DNA of 14,577 nt from CAZYCC01 sp964645985 (GTDB taxonomy: Bacteria > Bacillota > Clostridia > Oscillospirales > CAG-272): NCBI GenBank assembly GCA_964645985.1, contig CAZYCC010000040.1, positions 1 through 14,577 of the forward strand. Reading direction: 5' to 3'. Below the pieces are notes generated by a model that saw only the letters and a list, made by a program, of their open reading frames with translations, was not told where the DNA came from and ran no database searches. Positions 1 through 5,524 of the stretch are shown piece by piece. Both the position numbers and the translations under genes were made by a program. Every line of letters starts with the position of its first letter. Within the stretch, counting starts at the first letter, position 1.

Positions 1-3
1 CGC

Positions 4-40
4 AAAACTTCCCCGCCGCATCCGCGGCGGGGAGGTTTTT
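4..40. terminator. Bidirectional intrinsic terminator at left edge
   Basis: A GC-rich stem (11-18 with 25-32, extended outward by T-A, C-G and A-T pairs) ends in five T on the + strand and four T on the - strand. It probably ends transcription of a gene lying left of the window. It would also stop the leftward transcript from the promoter at 129-157. Confidence 0.85.
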
Positions 41-75
41 GACTGTATTCGGTCTGCCTAAATTTGCCCCTTGCG

Positions 76-95
76 ACACAAACCATATTCTGTTG
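76..95 (+). repeat. Left inverted repeat of switch, with internal dyad
   Basis: The 20-bp arm matches the reverse complement of 326-345 at 19 of 20 positions; the inner 16 bp (80-95) are identical. The first 18 bp read as half-site ACACAA, centre ACCATA, half-site TTCTGT, an imperfect dyad around a 6-bp centre. This resembles the crossover sites of tyrosine recombinases. Confidence 0.8.
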
Positions 96-128
96 CAGTC
101 GCGCGGAAAAAGCGCCCTTATGCGAAAT

Positions 129-157
129 ATGATACCACAACGCGAAACAGAAGTCAA
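129..157 (-). promoter_or_regulatory. Strong sigma-A promoter facing left inside the switch
   Basis: On the - strand, TTGACT (152-157), exactly 17 bp, then TATCAT (129-134), with TGTGG immediately before the -10 box. The rplU promoter (4319-4347) and PHP-gene promoter (14397-14425) share this layout, including GTGG before TAT, which supports a working promoter. As assembled it transcribes toward position 1 and the terminator there. After inversion it would read toward the gene at 565, with a start near 300. Confidence 0.78.
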
Positions 158-190
158 GCATTTGGAGAATTTTTGAGTCAATCTCCGTCG

Positions 191-219
191 TTGACGTTTA
201 GTAGTAAGAAATCTTCAAT
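191..219 (+). promoter_or_regulatory. Weak candidate promoter facing right inside the switch
   Basis: TTGACG (191-196), 17 bp, TTCAAT (214-219). The -35 box is good, but the -10 box matches only four of six consensus bases. A transcript from here would meet the terminator at 264-302, so it would give at most a short RNA of roughly 75 nt rather than expression of the gene at 565. Confidence 0.35.
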
Positions 220-263
220 TTGAGTACCTATGTTTTTGAACTACTTCATATCAAGATCTTCAC

Positions 264-302
264 AAACTCATCCGAAAAGATGCCGAGATCGGGTGAGTTT
301 TT
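264..302 (+). terminator. Intrinsic terminator inside the switch, blocking reading toward 565
   Basis: A 12-bp stem (264-275 with 289-300, one G-T wobble) has a 13-nt loop and its 3' arm runs into a T tract through 302. It lies between the switch interior and the surface-protein gene in the present orientation. After inversion it would lie upstream of the promoter and point away from the gene, insulating rather than blocking. Confidence 0.75.
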
Positions 303-325
303 CATTTGTTCATAAATGCCGTTTT

Positions 326-345
326 CAACAGAATATGGTTTCTGT
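326..345 (-). repeat. Right inverted repeat of switch, with internal dyad
   Basis: Read on the - strand, this arm is half-site ACAGAA, centre ACCATA, half-site TTCTGT, then TG. Here the two 6-bp half-sites are perfect inverted copies. It differs from the left arm only at the fourth base. No target-site duplication was found outside the arms, which argues against a simple transposon-end explanation. Confidence 0.8.
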
Positions 346-368
346 TTCTTGCCTTATTTTGTTTGGCT

Positions 369-547
369 CGGCGCTTGCGCCGCTGCTCGCGCCGTTCCAT
401 TGTCATCGCGCGGAGGGCAGCCGTAGGCCTGTAAGCCGTAAAGCCCGACCGGCGTGGCCGGTCGCTCCTCACGACCGGGAGAACCCGGTCAATTTACACC
501 TTGGCCGGGCGCGTCGCTCGGCCATTCCCGCCGGTATGAGTTCCGGC
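369..547 (+). promoter_or_regulatory. Structured 5' leader of the surface-protein gene, family unknown
   Basis: A run of hairpins separates the switch from the start codon: 369-382 (five pairs, CTTG tetraloop); about 414-446 (outer GGGC/GCCC with an inner GGC/GCC hairpin); 447-463 (seven perfect pairs, loop GTG); 473-490 (seven perfect pairs, loop AGAA); 502-524 (ten pairs with one wobble, loop CGT); and 530-547 (five pairs, 8-nt loop). The last ends just before the ribosome binding site. Hairpins 447-463 and 473-490 share the same outer GACCGG/CCGGTC arms, so they could also pair with each other in an alternative fold. The order and density suggest a cis-acting RNA or a stability element. 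I compared it by eye with the c-di-GMP-I consensus and did not find the conserved cores. Confidence 0.5.
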
Positions 548-564
548 AGAAAGGACGGTTTTGT

Positions 565-2574
565 ATGACAAACCGTAAAAATTCCGCCCGCGCGCGCCTC
601 GTGGCGAGCGCCCTCGCGATGCTGCTCTGCGTCGCGATGCTTGTCGGCACCACCTTCGCGTGGTTCTCGGACGAAGCAAAAACCGGTGAGACCACCATCA
701 CGGCGGGCAACCTCGATGTCGACATCGTGGACGATGGCGGGCAATCGCTCGAAGGGTTGCCCATTTTCGATGTGGATATGTCGAACTGGGAGCCGGGCAT
801 GATGGTCGAGAGCGTTCTCTTTCATGTGAAAAATAACGGCAGCCTCGCGCTCTGGTACGACCTGCGGCTCGAGAACGGCGCGGTGACCGGCGGCCAAAAC
901 CTCCTCGACGTTATCGGCGTAAAGGTTGTGAACAGCGAGGACGAGGCGGTCGCGGCGGCGCGCCCGGCGAACCCCGAGAGCGCGACCCTCGCCGAGCGGC
1001 GCGCTTACTGGGAGGCGATAGCAGGCGCGGCGGAGCAAACCTCCGGTGTCATTTTGCCGGAGGACTACACCGGAGAGCCGGTCGAGGGAGCGGCGAGCGG
1101 GCAGACCGCCGCGCTGCGGGTCGTTCTCTTCTGGAACCCGAGCGAAAGCACCTCTCTTAACACTGAGGATAACCCCGACAACGTCTATAACAGCAACAAG
1201 GGCGGGTCGAAACTCTCCGCCTCCTTCTCGCTCAACGTCTTCGCGACGCAAACCCCCGCCGAGAGCGACAGTTTCGGAAAAGAGTATGACGCGGACGTGC
1301 CCGGCGTGTACGATGAGTCTTGGTACGATGAGAGTGAAGAGAATGCGGGTACGCCCGAGAATCCTTACCTTCTCGATAACGCGCAAAAGCTCGCGGGCTT
1401 TGACCGACTGGTCAACGAGGAGGGTAAGGACTTTGAGGGCAAGGCGATCCAGTTAGCGGACGACATCGATCTTACCGGCTACGATTGGACACCGATCGGC
1501 GAGTACTCGGGGCGCCCCTTCCGCGGCAGCTTTGATGGGGCGGGTTACACGGTGAGCAACATCACAATGGACAGCAGTGCCGATGAGTACACTGGGTTTT
1601 TCGGCTATGTTGACAGCGCGAGCATCAAGGATCTCACCCTTGAAAATGTCAGCTTAGAGGGCGACTACTGCGTGGGCGGCCTTGTCGGGTTTATGTTCAT
1701 CGGTGGCGGCGAGGATGTGACTATCTCAAACGTCACCGTCTCGGGAGAAATCCGTTCCTCAAGCTACGCCTCGGGCATCATCGGCGATATGCGCAGCTAT
1801 TCGCAAGCGCACGAGGAAGGCAGCCTCACCATCGAGAACTGCACCAATAACGCGACAATTATCGCAGAAAATGCGAACGGGGCGAAATCTGCCGGTATCA
1901 TCGGTCACATTCACGGGATTAACACGACTCTCACCAATTGCACCAACAACGGGGACATTATCGTGTCCACATCTCGGAGGTGTGACGTGGTGGTCGGCGG
2001 CATCGCTGGGTATGTCATGCGGACGACTGAGACAAAAATGGAAGGCTGCATGAACACCGGCGATATAACGGTTACTTCAACAGACCCTACCAAGTGCAAC
2101 ATCGGCGGCATCATCTCAACGGCGCACGAAGGGTCGTTTGAACTCACAAATGTGAAAAATAAAGGAAACGTCACGGTTACCGTAAACAAGGTGTCATCAG
2201 TCTTGGAGAGCACCTGCAAGGCCGCCGTTGCCGGAATCGTCGGCAGCACCTCACAGACGGTTAATGTTACCGACAGCGTGAACGAGGGCGACGTTACCCT
2301 CCACGACATCCAGCGCACGGCCGATCGTACCAACGGCGTCGGCGGCATCTTCGGGTTCAACGACGGCGCGCCGCAGACGATCACGCGCTGCTCGAACACC
2401 GGCAATATCTTCGGAGAGGGCGGCGAGAGAACCTTTGTCGGGCAGTTCGCTGGTTACCTCGCGAAGGGCAGCAACATCCTCACCATCGTCGACTGCGGCG
2501 ACATCACCGCAGAAGAGGCTCTCGGCGGCAAGGTTCCTGAGGCGCAGGTCGTCATCACGAAAACGGAGGCGTGA
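565..2574 (+). CDS. SipW-type signal peptide surface protein with TasA-like and GLUG-type repeat regions
   Basis: A 669-aa predicted secreted surface protein. The ATG at 565 is chosen over upstream in-frame starts because AAGGA (551-555) lies 9 bp before it and the signal peptide starts there. Basic residues 4-11 and a hydrophobic core at 12-31 lead into GTTFAWFSDEA (28-38), the hallmark of SipW-dependent signal peptides. Residues about 43-230 resemble the TasA/camelysin fold (TITAGNLDVDI; WEPGMMVESVLFHVKNNG). Residues about 264-350 form a lead-in common before GLUG repeats (NPYLLDNAQKLAGF; GSFDGAGYTVSNI), and 342-650 carry repeated GGLVG/GGIAG/AGIVG strands and C-x-N-x-G-x-I turns every 33-41 residues, as in a beta-solenoid. 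There is no LPXTG or C-terminal membrane anchor. Known TasA proteins form matrix fibres; GLUG regions occur in adhesins and secreted enzymes. Adhesion or matrix function is inferred. No sipW gene is in the window. The switch and leader upstream probably control it. Confidence 0.85.
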   Translation: MTNRKNSARARLVASALAMLLCVAMLVGTTFAWFSDEAKTGETTITAGNLDVDIVDDGGQSLEGLPIFDVDMSNWEPGMMVESVLFHVKNNGSLALWYDLRLENGAVTGGQNLLDVIGVKVVNSEDEAVAAARPANPESATLAERRAYWEAIAGAAEQTSGVILPEDYTGEPVEGAASGQTAALRVVLFWNPSESTSLNTEDNPDNVYNSNKGGSKLSASFSLNVFATQTPAESDSFGKEYDADVPGVYDESWYDESEENAGTPENPYLLDNAQKLAGFDRLVNEEGKDFEGKAIQLADDIDLTGYDWTPIGEYSGRPFRGSFDGAGYTVSNITMDSSADEYTGFFGYVDSASIKDLTLENVSLEGDYCVGGLVGFMFIGGGEDVTISNVTVSGEIRSSSYASGIIGDMRSYSQAHEEGSLTIENCTNNATIIAENANGAKSAGIIGHIHGINTTLTNCTNNGDIIVSTSRRCDVVVGGIAGYVMRTTETKMEGCMNTGDITVTSTDPTKCNIGGIISTAHEGSFELTNVKNKGNVTVTVNKVSSVLESTCKAAVAGIVGSTSQTVNVTDSVNEGDVTLHDIQRTADRTNGVGGIFGFNDGAPQTITRCSNTGNIFGEGGERTFVGQFAGYLAKGSNILTIVDCGDITAEEALGGKVPEAQVVITKTEA

Positions 2575-2596
2575 GGGAAGGCGCACAGCTCACCCT

Positions 2597-2657
2597 CAAG
2601 CGGGAAGACCGCTTGCAACAATCAAAAACTCCCCCGCGTCCTCGCGGGGGAGTTTTT
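2597..2657. terminator. Terminator of surface-protein gene, bidirectional, with preceding hairpin
   Basis: A seven-bp hairpin (2597-2603 with 2609-2615, loop GAAGA) is followed by a long stem (2624-2638 with 2643-2657, loop TCCT) whose arms end in five A and five T. It ends the + strand gene at 2574. The symmetric A/T tracts also make it a backup terminator for the converging rpmA operon. Confidence 0.9.
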
Positions 2658-2741
2658 GTGTACGCCTCGTCTTTCGCGAGGGTCATCTGCGGCGCCGCCC
2701 CGCGGGCGCCGCGCGGCAATCTCCTCGATGCCGCGCGAAAA

Positions 2742-2761
2742 CCCCCGCCGCGCGGCGGGGG
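2742..2761 (-). terminator. Likely terminator of the rplU-prp-rpmA operon
   Basis: On the - strand, a perfect GC stem of eight to nine pairs is followed by TTTT and then C, about 90 bp beyond the rpmA stop. The T tract is short, so termination may be partial, with the bidirectional terminator at 2624-2657 as backup. A second hairpin (2689-2712, eight pairs) lies further along. Confidence 0.55.
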
Positions 2762-2774
2762 TGCGTCATCGTTT

Positions 2775-2792
2775 CTATCGCGAACGCGATAG
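2775..2792. repeat. Palindromic hairpin CTATCGC / GCGATAG
   Basis: Seven perfect pairs with loop GAAC, followed by TTTTC on the + strand. It lies between convergent genes and may add to termination of + strand readthrough. No other role is visible. Confidence 0.45.
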
Positions 2793-2853
2793 TTTTCGGG
2801 GGGACACAAACAAAGCGGGTACGCATACCGGCCCGCTCTGCGCTCGCGCCGAG

Positions 2854-3132
2854 TTACTCGGCGTAGACGCTGACCTGCTTTTTATCCTTCGCGTACCGCT
2901 CGAACTTGACTTTGCCGGGGACGAGCGCGAAGAGCGTGTCGTCGCGGCCGATGCCGACGTTCTTGCCGGGGTGGATATGCGTGCCGCGCTGGCGCACGAG
3001 GATGCTGCCCGCGCTCACCGACTGCCCGTCGGCGCGCTTAACGCCGAGGCGCTTCGACTCGCTGTCCCGGCCGTTCTTGGTCGAGCCCATGCCCTTTTTG
3101 TGGGCAAAAAATTGAAGGGAAATGCGAAACAT
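2854..3132 (-). CDS. rpmA: Large ribosomal subunit protein bL27, with Prp-cleaved N-terminal extension
   Basis: A 92-aa bL27. The extension MFRISLQFF precedes AHKKGMGSTKNGRDSESKRL, the normal mature start, so cleavage is expected between F9 and A10. In Firmicutes this extension is removed by Prp, whose gene lies upstream in the same operon; the mature N-terminus reaches toward the peptidyl-transferase centre. The family segments ADGQSVSAGSILVRQRGT and HPGKNVGIGRDDTLFA are intact and the length is normal. The ATG is preceded by GGAGG. It is last in the operon; the obgE gene that often follows rpmA is not present here. The distance from prp (399 bp) is unusual. Confidence 0.97.
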   Translation of the reverse strand: MFRISLQFFAHKKGMGSTKNGRDSESKRLGVKRADGQSVSAGSILVRQRGTHIHPGKNVGIGRDDTLFALVPGKVKFERYAKDKKQVSVYAE

Positions 3133-3531
3133 AAGAGGATACCTCCGTTATTTTGGTCAAAAAAGTAGGAAAGCGCGCGGGGATTGCCCCCGAGGATAGA
3201 GCGCGGGTGAGGTCGGGCGTGGGTTTATCGCCCCTTCATACTCCTGCCGTCCCCCGAAGCGAACCCGCGCGGGTGAGGGTGGGCGGCGAATGGGCATTGT
3301 GGCGCGGCGAACCTCGCGCTCTCATCGCCCTCGCCGCAAGAACTTGGCCGCGCGGGCGACGATGCCCTCCCGCGCCCGCCGCTCCTGCCGGGTTTGCCGG
3401 GCAAGCTCCGCCGCGCGTCGCCGTGGGGTTCGCGGGGGGGGACGGCGACGCGCCGCCGCTTTGCTCGGGGTAGCGGTGCGGTTCTGCCGATTGTAACTTC
3501 TTCTCGGGCCCTATGTAAATTTTCCGTGAAT
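3133..3531 (-). other. Unusually long untranslated gap between prp and rpmA
   Basis: These 399 bp hold no ORF I can support. Next to rpmA is its GGAGG ribosome binding site. Visible structure: a 12-bp perfect inverted repeat (3413-3424 with 3442-3453, 17-nt loop), a 7-bp hairpin overlapping the prp stop codon (3515-3521 with 3529-3535), and otherwise GC-rich, G-skewed sequence. Neither hairpin has a T tract on the - strand, so neither is a clear terminator. No TTGAC-type -35 box was found to give rpmA its own promoter. Open frames here encode Arg/Pro/Ala-rich low-complexity sequence typical of spurious frames. Confidence 0.5.
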
Positions 3532-3885
3532 TTACGGGACCTCACGTTCGGCGACGTCGAGATAGTCGAAATACTCCTCGAGCAGGTCGTTCAGCTGGAA
3601 AAAGTAGCCTTGGAAGAGCCCCGCGATGGCGTAGCGCTTGCGCTCGTCGAGCTCGCTTGGCGGAAGAATCTGCGGGCACTTGACCAAAAGGCGCGCCCCC
3701 GCCTCGTCGAGGGAGACCTCGACATCGGCGGCAAAGGAAATCTCAATCGTGTTGACAATGAGCATACTCATCGCCGACAGGGCGGCGCAGAGCACGTCCC
3801 CGCCCGCTTCGGCAAGACCTGTGTGCCCGTCCTCCTCGAAGCCAAAGTACAGCCCATTCTTCTTCAGAAAGGTGACCTTTGTCAT
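3532..3885 (-). CDS. prp: Ribosomal-processing cysteine protease Prp
   Basis: A 117-aa cysteine protease of the YsxB/Prp family, which removes the N-terminal extension of bL27 during ribosome assembly. The catalytic pair is visible: H21 in DGHTGLAEAG and C33 in GDVLCAALSAM, matching the H22/C34 pair of the Staphylococcus aureus enzyme in spacing and context. Length and the position between rplU and rpmA are typical. The start is 12 bp downstream of the rplU stop, with only a weak GTGAG-like binding site overlapping that stop, suggesting translational coupling. A small hairpin overlaps its TAA stop. Confidence 0.95.
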   Translation of the reverse strand: MTKVTFLKKNGLYFGFEEDGHTGLAEAGGDVLCAALSAMSMLIVNTIEISFAADVEVSLDEAGARLLVKCPQILPPSELDERKRYAIAGLFQGYFFQLNDLLEEYFDYLDVAEREVP

Positions 3886-3897
3886 AGAATCGCAGAC

Positions 3898-4209
3898 TCA
3901 CGCCTCGATTGATGTGATCTGCACCCGCGTGTAGGGCTGGCGATGCCCGAGCTTGCGCTTCTCGTTTTTCTTTGCCTTGTAACGAAAAACGGTGATTTTC
4001 TTGGCGCGCCCGTTTTTCACGACGCTCGCCTTGACGCGCGCGCCCTCTACGGTCGGCGCGCCGACGCGCAGCCCCTCGCCCTCGCCGACGGCGAGAACCC
4101 GGTCGAAGGTGACCTCGTCGCCCTCGCTCGCGGGCAAACGCTCGACGAAGATGACGTCGCCCTCGCTGACTTTGACTTGCTTTCCGCCGGTTTCGATGAT
4201 CGCGTACAC
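3898..4209 (-). CDS. rplU: Large ribosomal subunit protein bL21
   Basis: A 103-aa bL21, the usual family length. Family features are clear: (M)YAIIETGGKQVKVSEGD at the N-terminus, KKITVFRYKAKKNEKRKLGHRQPYT near the C-terminus, and VQITSIEA at the end. The start is the GTG at 4207-4209, since homology begins there and GTGAGG lies six bases upstream; the in-frame upstream ATG would add about 72 residues of non-homologous sequence. It is first in the operon, with a promoter at 4319-4347 and a structured leader in between, which suggests autoregulation as for L21 leaders of other Firmicutes. Confidence 0.97.
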   Translation of the reverse strand: MYAIIETGGKQVKVSEGDVIFVERLPASEGDEVTFDRVLAVGEGEGLRVGAPTVEGARVKASVVKNGRAKKITVFRYKAKKNEKRKLGHRQPYTRVQITSIEA

Positions 4210-4312
4210 GAAAAGCCTCACTTTCCGCACGAATTTCGTGCCATAGACTCGCCGGGGCAGGCGGAAAAGGCGGGATCTCTCCGCTTTTCGCTTGAGCCCG
4301 ACCCGCGCGGCA
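4210..4312 (-). promoter_or_regulatory. Structured 5' leader of rplU (possible L21 leader)
   Basis: The untranslated transcript, about 100 nt, contains a long stem in which GCGAAAAGCGG pairs with CCGCCTTTTCCGC with one bulge per repeat, and a second hairpin of six pairs (GCACGA/TCGTGC, loop AAT) just upstream of the ribosome binding site. Two-hairpin leaders upstream of rplU are known as L21 leaders in Firmicutes, where the ribosomal protein is thought to bind them. Assignment to that family is by position and general shape only. Confidence 0.45.
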
Positions 4313-4318
4313 ATATTC

Positions 4319-4347
4319 AGTATACCACAAAAAAAGAGGCGTGTCAA
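4319..4347 (-). promoter_or_regulatory. Promoter of rplU-prp-rpmA
   Basis: TTGACA (4342-4347), 17 bp including a T tract, TATACT (4319-4324), with TGTGG just before the -10 box. It is close to the sigma-A consensus, as expected for a highly expressed ribosomal operon. Confidence 0.88.
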
Positions 4348-4423
4348 GAGGAGGGGAACTCTCAAACGCAGCGAAAGCGCCGCAATGTTTGTGCCCGCGC
4401 GAGGGAAGTTGTCTTTCCCTAAC

Positions 4424-4459
4424 AAAACTTCCCCGGCGTACTCGCGCCGGGGAAGTTTT
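4424..4459. terminator. Terminator of the ABC/Gld-like operon
   Basis: A long stem (4424-4438 with 4445-4459) has A tracts and T tracts on both sides. It ends the - strand operon finishing at 4574 and insulates the rplU promoter immediately beyond. A small hairpin (4402-4407 with 4415-4420, AGGGAA/TTCCCT) follows it. Confidence 0.85.
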
Positions 4460-4573
4460 CACTTTTTCGTTTTGCGCCCGCCGCGAGCGCGCACCGCCTA
4501 TCGCTTCTTTTTTTACGGCTTCACGGTACTTTTCGGCTTCGTTCCACTTACGCCGGGGAGGTTTGCACGCTGT
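4460..4573 (-). other. In-frame coding-like stretch after the parvulin stop
   Basis: Beyond the TAA of the parvulin gene the same frame stays open through this interval and reads, in part, KWNEAEKYREAVKKEAIGGA. This is protein-like and similar in style to KYNEAVRARGEQ near the annotated C-terminus. It could be a C-terminus cut off by a nonsense change, a duplicated remnant, or chance. No separate start or ribosome binding site is visible. Confidence 0.3.
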
Positions 4574-5524
4574 TTATTTCTCCTCCCACGACATTTGCTC
4601 GCCGCGCGCGCGCACCGCCTCGTTGTATTTGCGCGCGAGGTATTTTTCGCGCAGAGAGTCGAAGTTTTCGTCGATTTTTTGCGCGTCGAGCGGCAGGCGC
4701 CGGATGATGTGGTAGCCCATCTCGCTCTCGATAATGCCGCTCGTCTGCCCGACTTTGAGTTTGCTCACCGCTTCCTCAAAGAATTCGTGCGTCTCGCCGC
4801 GCGTGAAGATGCGCGCGCCGTACGCGTCATCCCCCTCCTCGAGCGCGAGGCGCTCGAAGGCCGCATCGTCTAAATCTTGCGAGCGCGCGAGAAGATTCTC
4901 GGCGGCGGCGCGCCGCTCGGTGCGGTCATCGCCCTCGCCCTCGCTCACCTCAATAAAAATCTGCACCGCAGAGTAGAAGTTTTGCGCGATGTCCTCCTCG
5001 ACCGTCGCGTCGGTCGAGTCGATAACGCCGTTTGACTCCTCGGTCATATAGTCGTACAACTTTTCGCGCAGCGTTTCCCACGCGAGGATGTTGTAGTAGG
5101 TTTCCTCTGTGAGGTGGCTGCCCGACATCGCCGCGCGGTAGGCGTCCTCGCTTGAAAAATCCCCCCGCGCGCTCTCCAGCGCCTCCTCAACCGCCGTTAC
5201 CTCGTCCTTCGTGAGAGCGAGATCATACTCGCGCGCGAGGTCGATCACCGCGAAATACTCGCGCAGTGAGTCGCGCGCGAGGTCGCTCGCCGTCTTGCCG
5301 CCCGAGGAGTCCGCCTCCGAGAGGTCGTCCTCGTGCGAGCGCAGGAAATAGGCGTAGAGATCTTTCGGCACCTCGTACTCGCCGACCGCCGCGACCGTCT
5401 CGCGGCTGCCGTAGTCATAGTCGGTGCGCAAATACCCCGTGACGCGCTTCTCCCCGCAGGAGGGAAGGGAAAGGCAAAGGCAAAGGGCCATCGCCAGAGC
5501 CGCCGCTCCCTCTGCCCTCTTCAC
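4574..5524 (-). CDS. Parvulin-like (PrsA/SurA type) lipoprotein with altered active site
   Basis: A 316-aa extracytoplasmic lipoprotein. A hydrophobic signal (7-20) ends in the lipobox LPSC (20-23). Residues about 40-170 form a helical SurA/PrsA-like N-terminal region. Residues about 183-278 are parvulin-like, with FFEEAVSKLKVGQTSGIIES and GYHII (270-274) as in PpiC domains. The usual HIL motif holding the first catalytic histidine reads QIF (Q188), and the GGDLGYF loop reads DDAYGARIF, so isomerase activity is doubtful while chaperone-like binding remains possible. The start is GTG, overlapping the upstream TGA by four bases (GTGA), with GAGGCGAG before it, so it is translationally coupled to the DUF4340-like gene. 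It probably helps fold the large external parts of its operon partners. That role is inferred. Confidence 0.82.
   Translation of the reverse strand: MKRAEGAAALAMALCLCLSLPSCGEKRVTGYLRTDYDYGSRETVAAVGEYEVPKDLYAYFLRSHEDDLSEADSSGGKTASDLARDSLREYFAVIDLAREYDLALTKDEVTAVEEALESARGDFSSEDAYRAAMSGSHLTEETYYNILAWETLREKLYDYMTEESNGVIDSTDATVEEDIAQNFYSAVQIFIEVSEGEGDDRTERRAAAENLLARSQDLDDAAFERLALEEGDDAYGARIFTRGETHEFFEEAVSKLKVGQTSGIIESEMGYHIIRRLPLDAQKIDENFDSLREKYLARKYNEAVRARGEQMSWEEK

Larger units (their letters stand above)
76..345. other. Predicted invertible promoter segment (phase switch), shown in OFF orientation
   Basis: Seen: a 270-bp segment bounded by 20-bp inverted repeats that match at 19 of 20 positions, with 230 bp between them. 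Inside lie a good sigma-A promoter on the - strand (129-157), facing away from the surface-protein gene at 565, and an intrinsic terminator reading + (264-302), between the segment and that gene. Known: invertible promoters with repeats of this size control surface proteins in gut bacteria, for example the cwpV and flagellar switches of Clostridioides difficile. Inferred: inversion would place the promoter at about 264-292 reading right into the leader and gene, and put the terminator behind it. No recombinase gene is in the window, so the enzyme would have to be encoded elsewhere. The repeat match is very unlikely by chance, but inversion itself is not shown. Confidence 0.72.

Noticed and set aside
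76..345. MITE or insertion-element remnant bounded by terminal inverted repeats
   Set aside because: No target-site duplication was found and no transposase sequence; the promoter and terminator arrangement and the dyad in each repeat fit a switch better. Not fully excluded.
414..490. Possible c-di-GMP-I (GEMM) riboswitch
   Set aside because: GGGCA and GTAAAGCC segments recall the consensus, but the internal loops, GNRA loop and receptor are missing, and the next hairpins are plain stems.
230..568. 112-aa open frame on + strand upstream of the surface-protein gene
   Set aside because: It spans the switch terminator, the right inverted repeat and the hairpin leader, has no ribosome binding site and no recognisable protein features.
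469..1386. 305-aa antisense frame inside the surface-protein gene
   Set aside because: Arg-rich, no family features, a mirror of a GC-rich coding strand.
3225..3545. 106-aa - strand frame between prp and rpmA
   Set aside because: Arg/Pro/Gly-rich low-complexity text overlapping the prp end; no ribosome binding site or homology.
3743..4462. 239-aa - strand frame running over rplU and its leader
   Set aside because: It crosses the terminator, the rplU promoter and rplU in another frame; only the part before 4460 relates to the parvulin read-on discussed separately.
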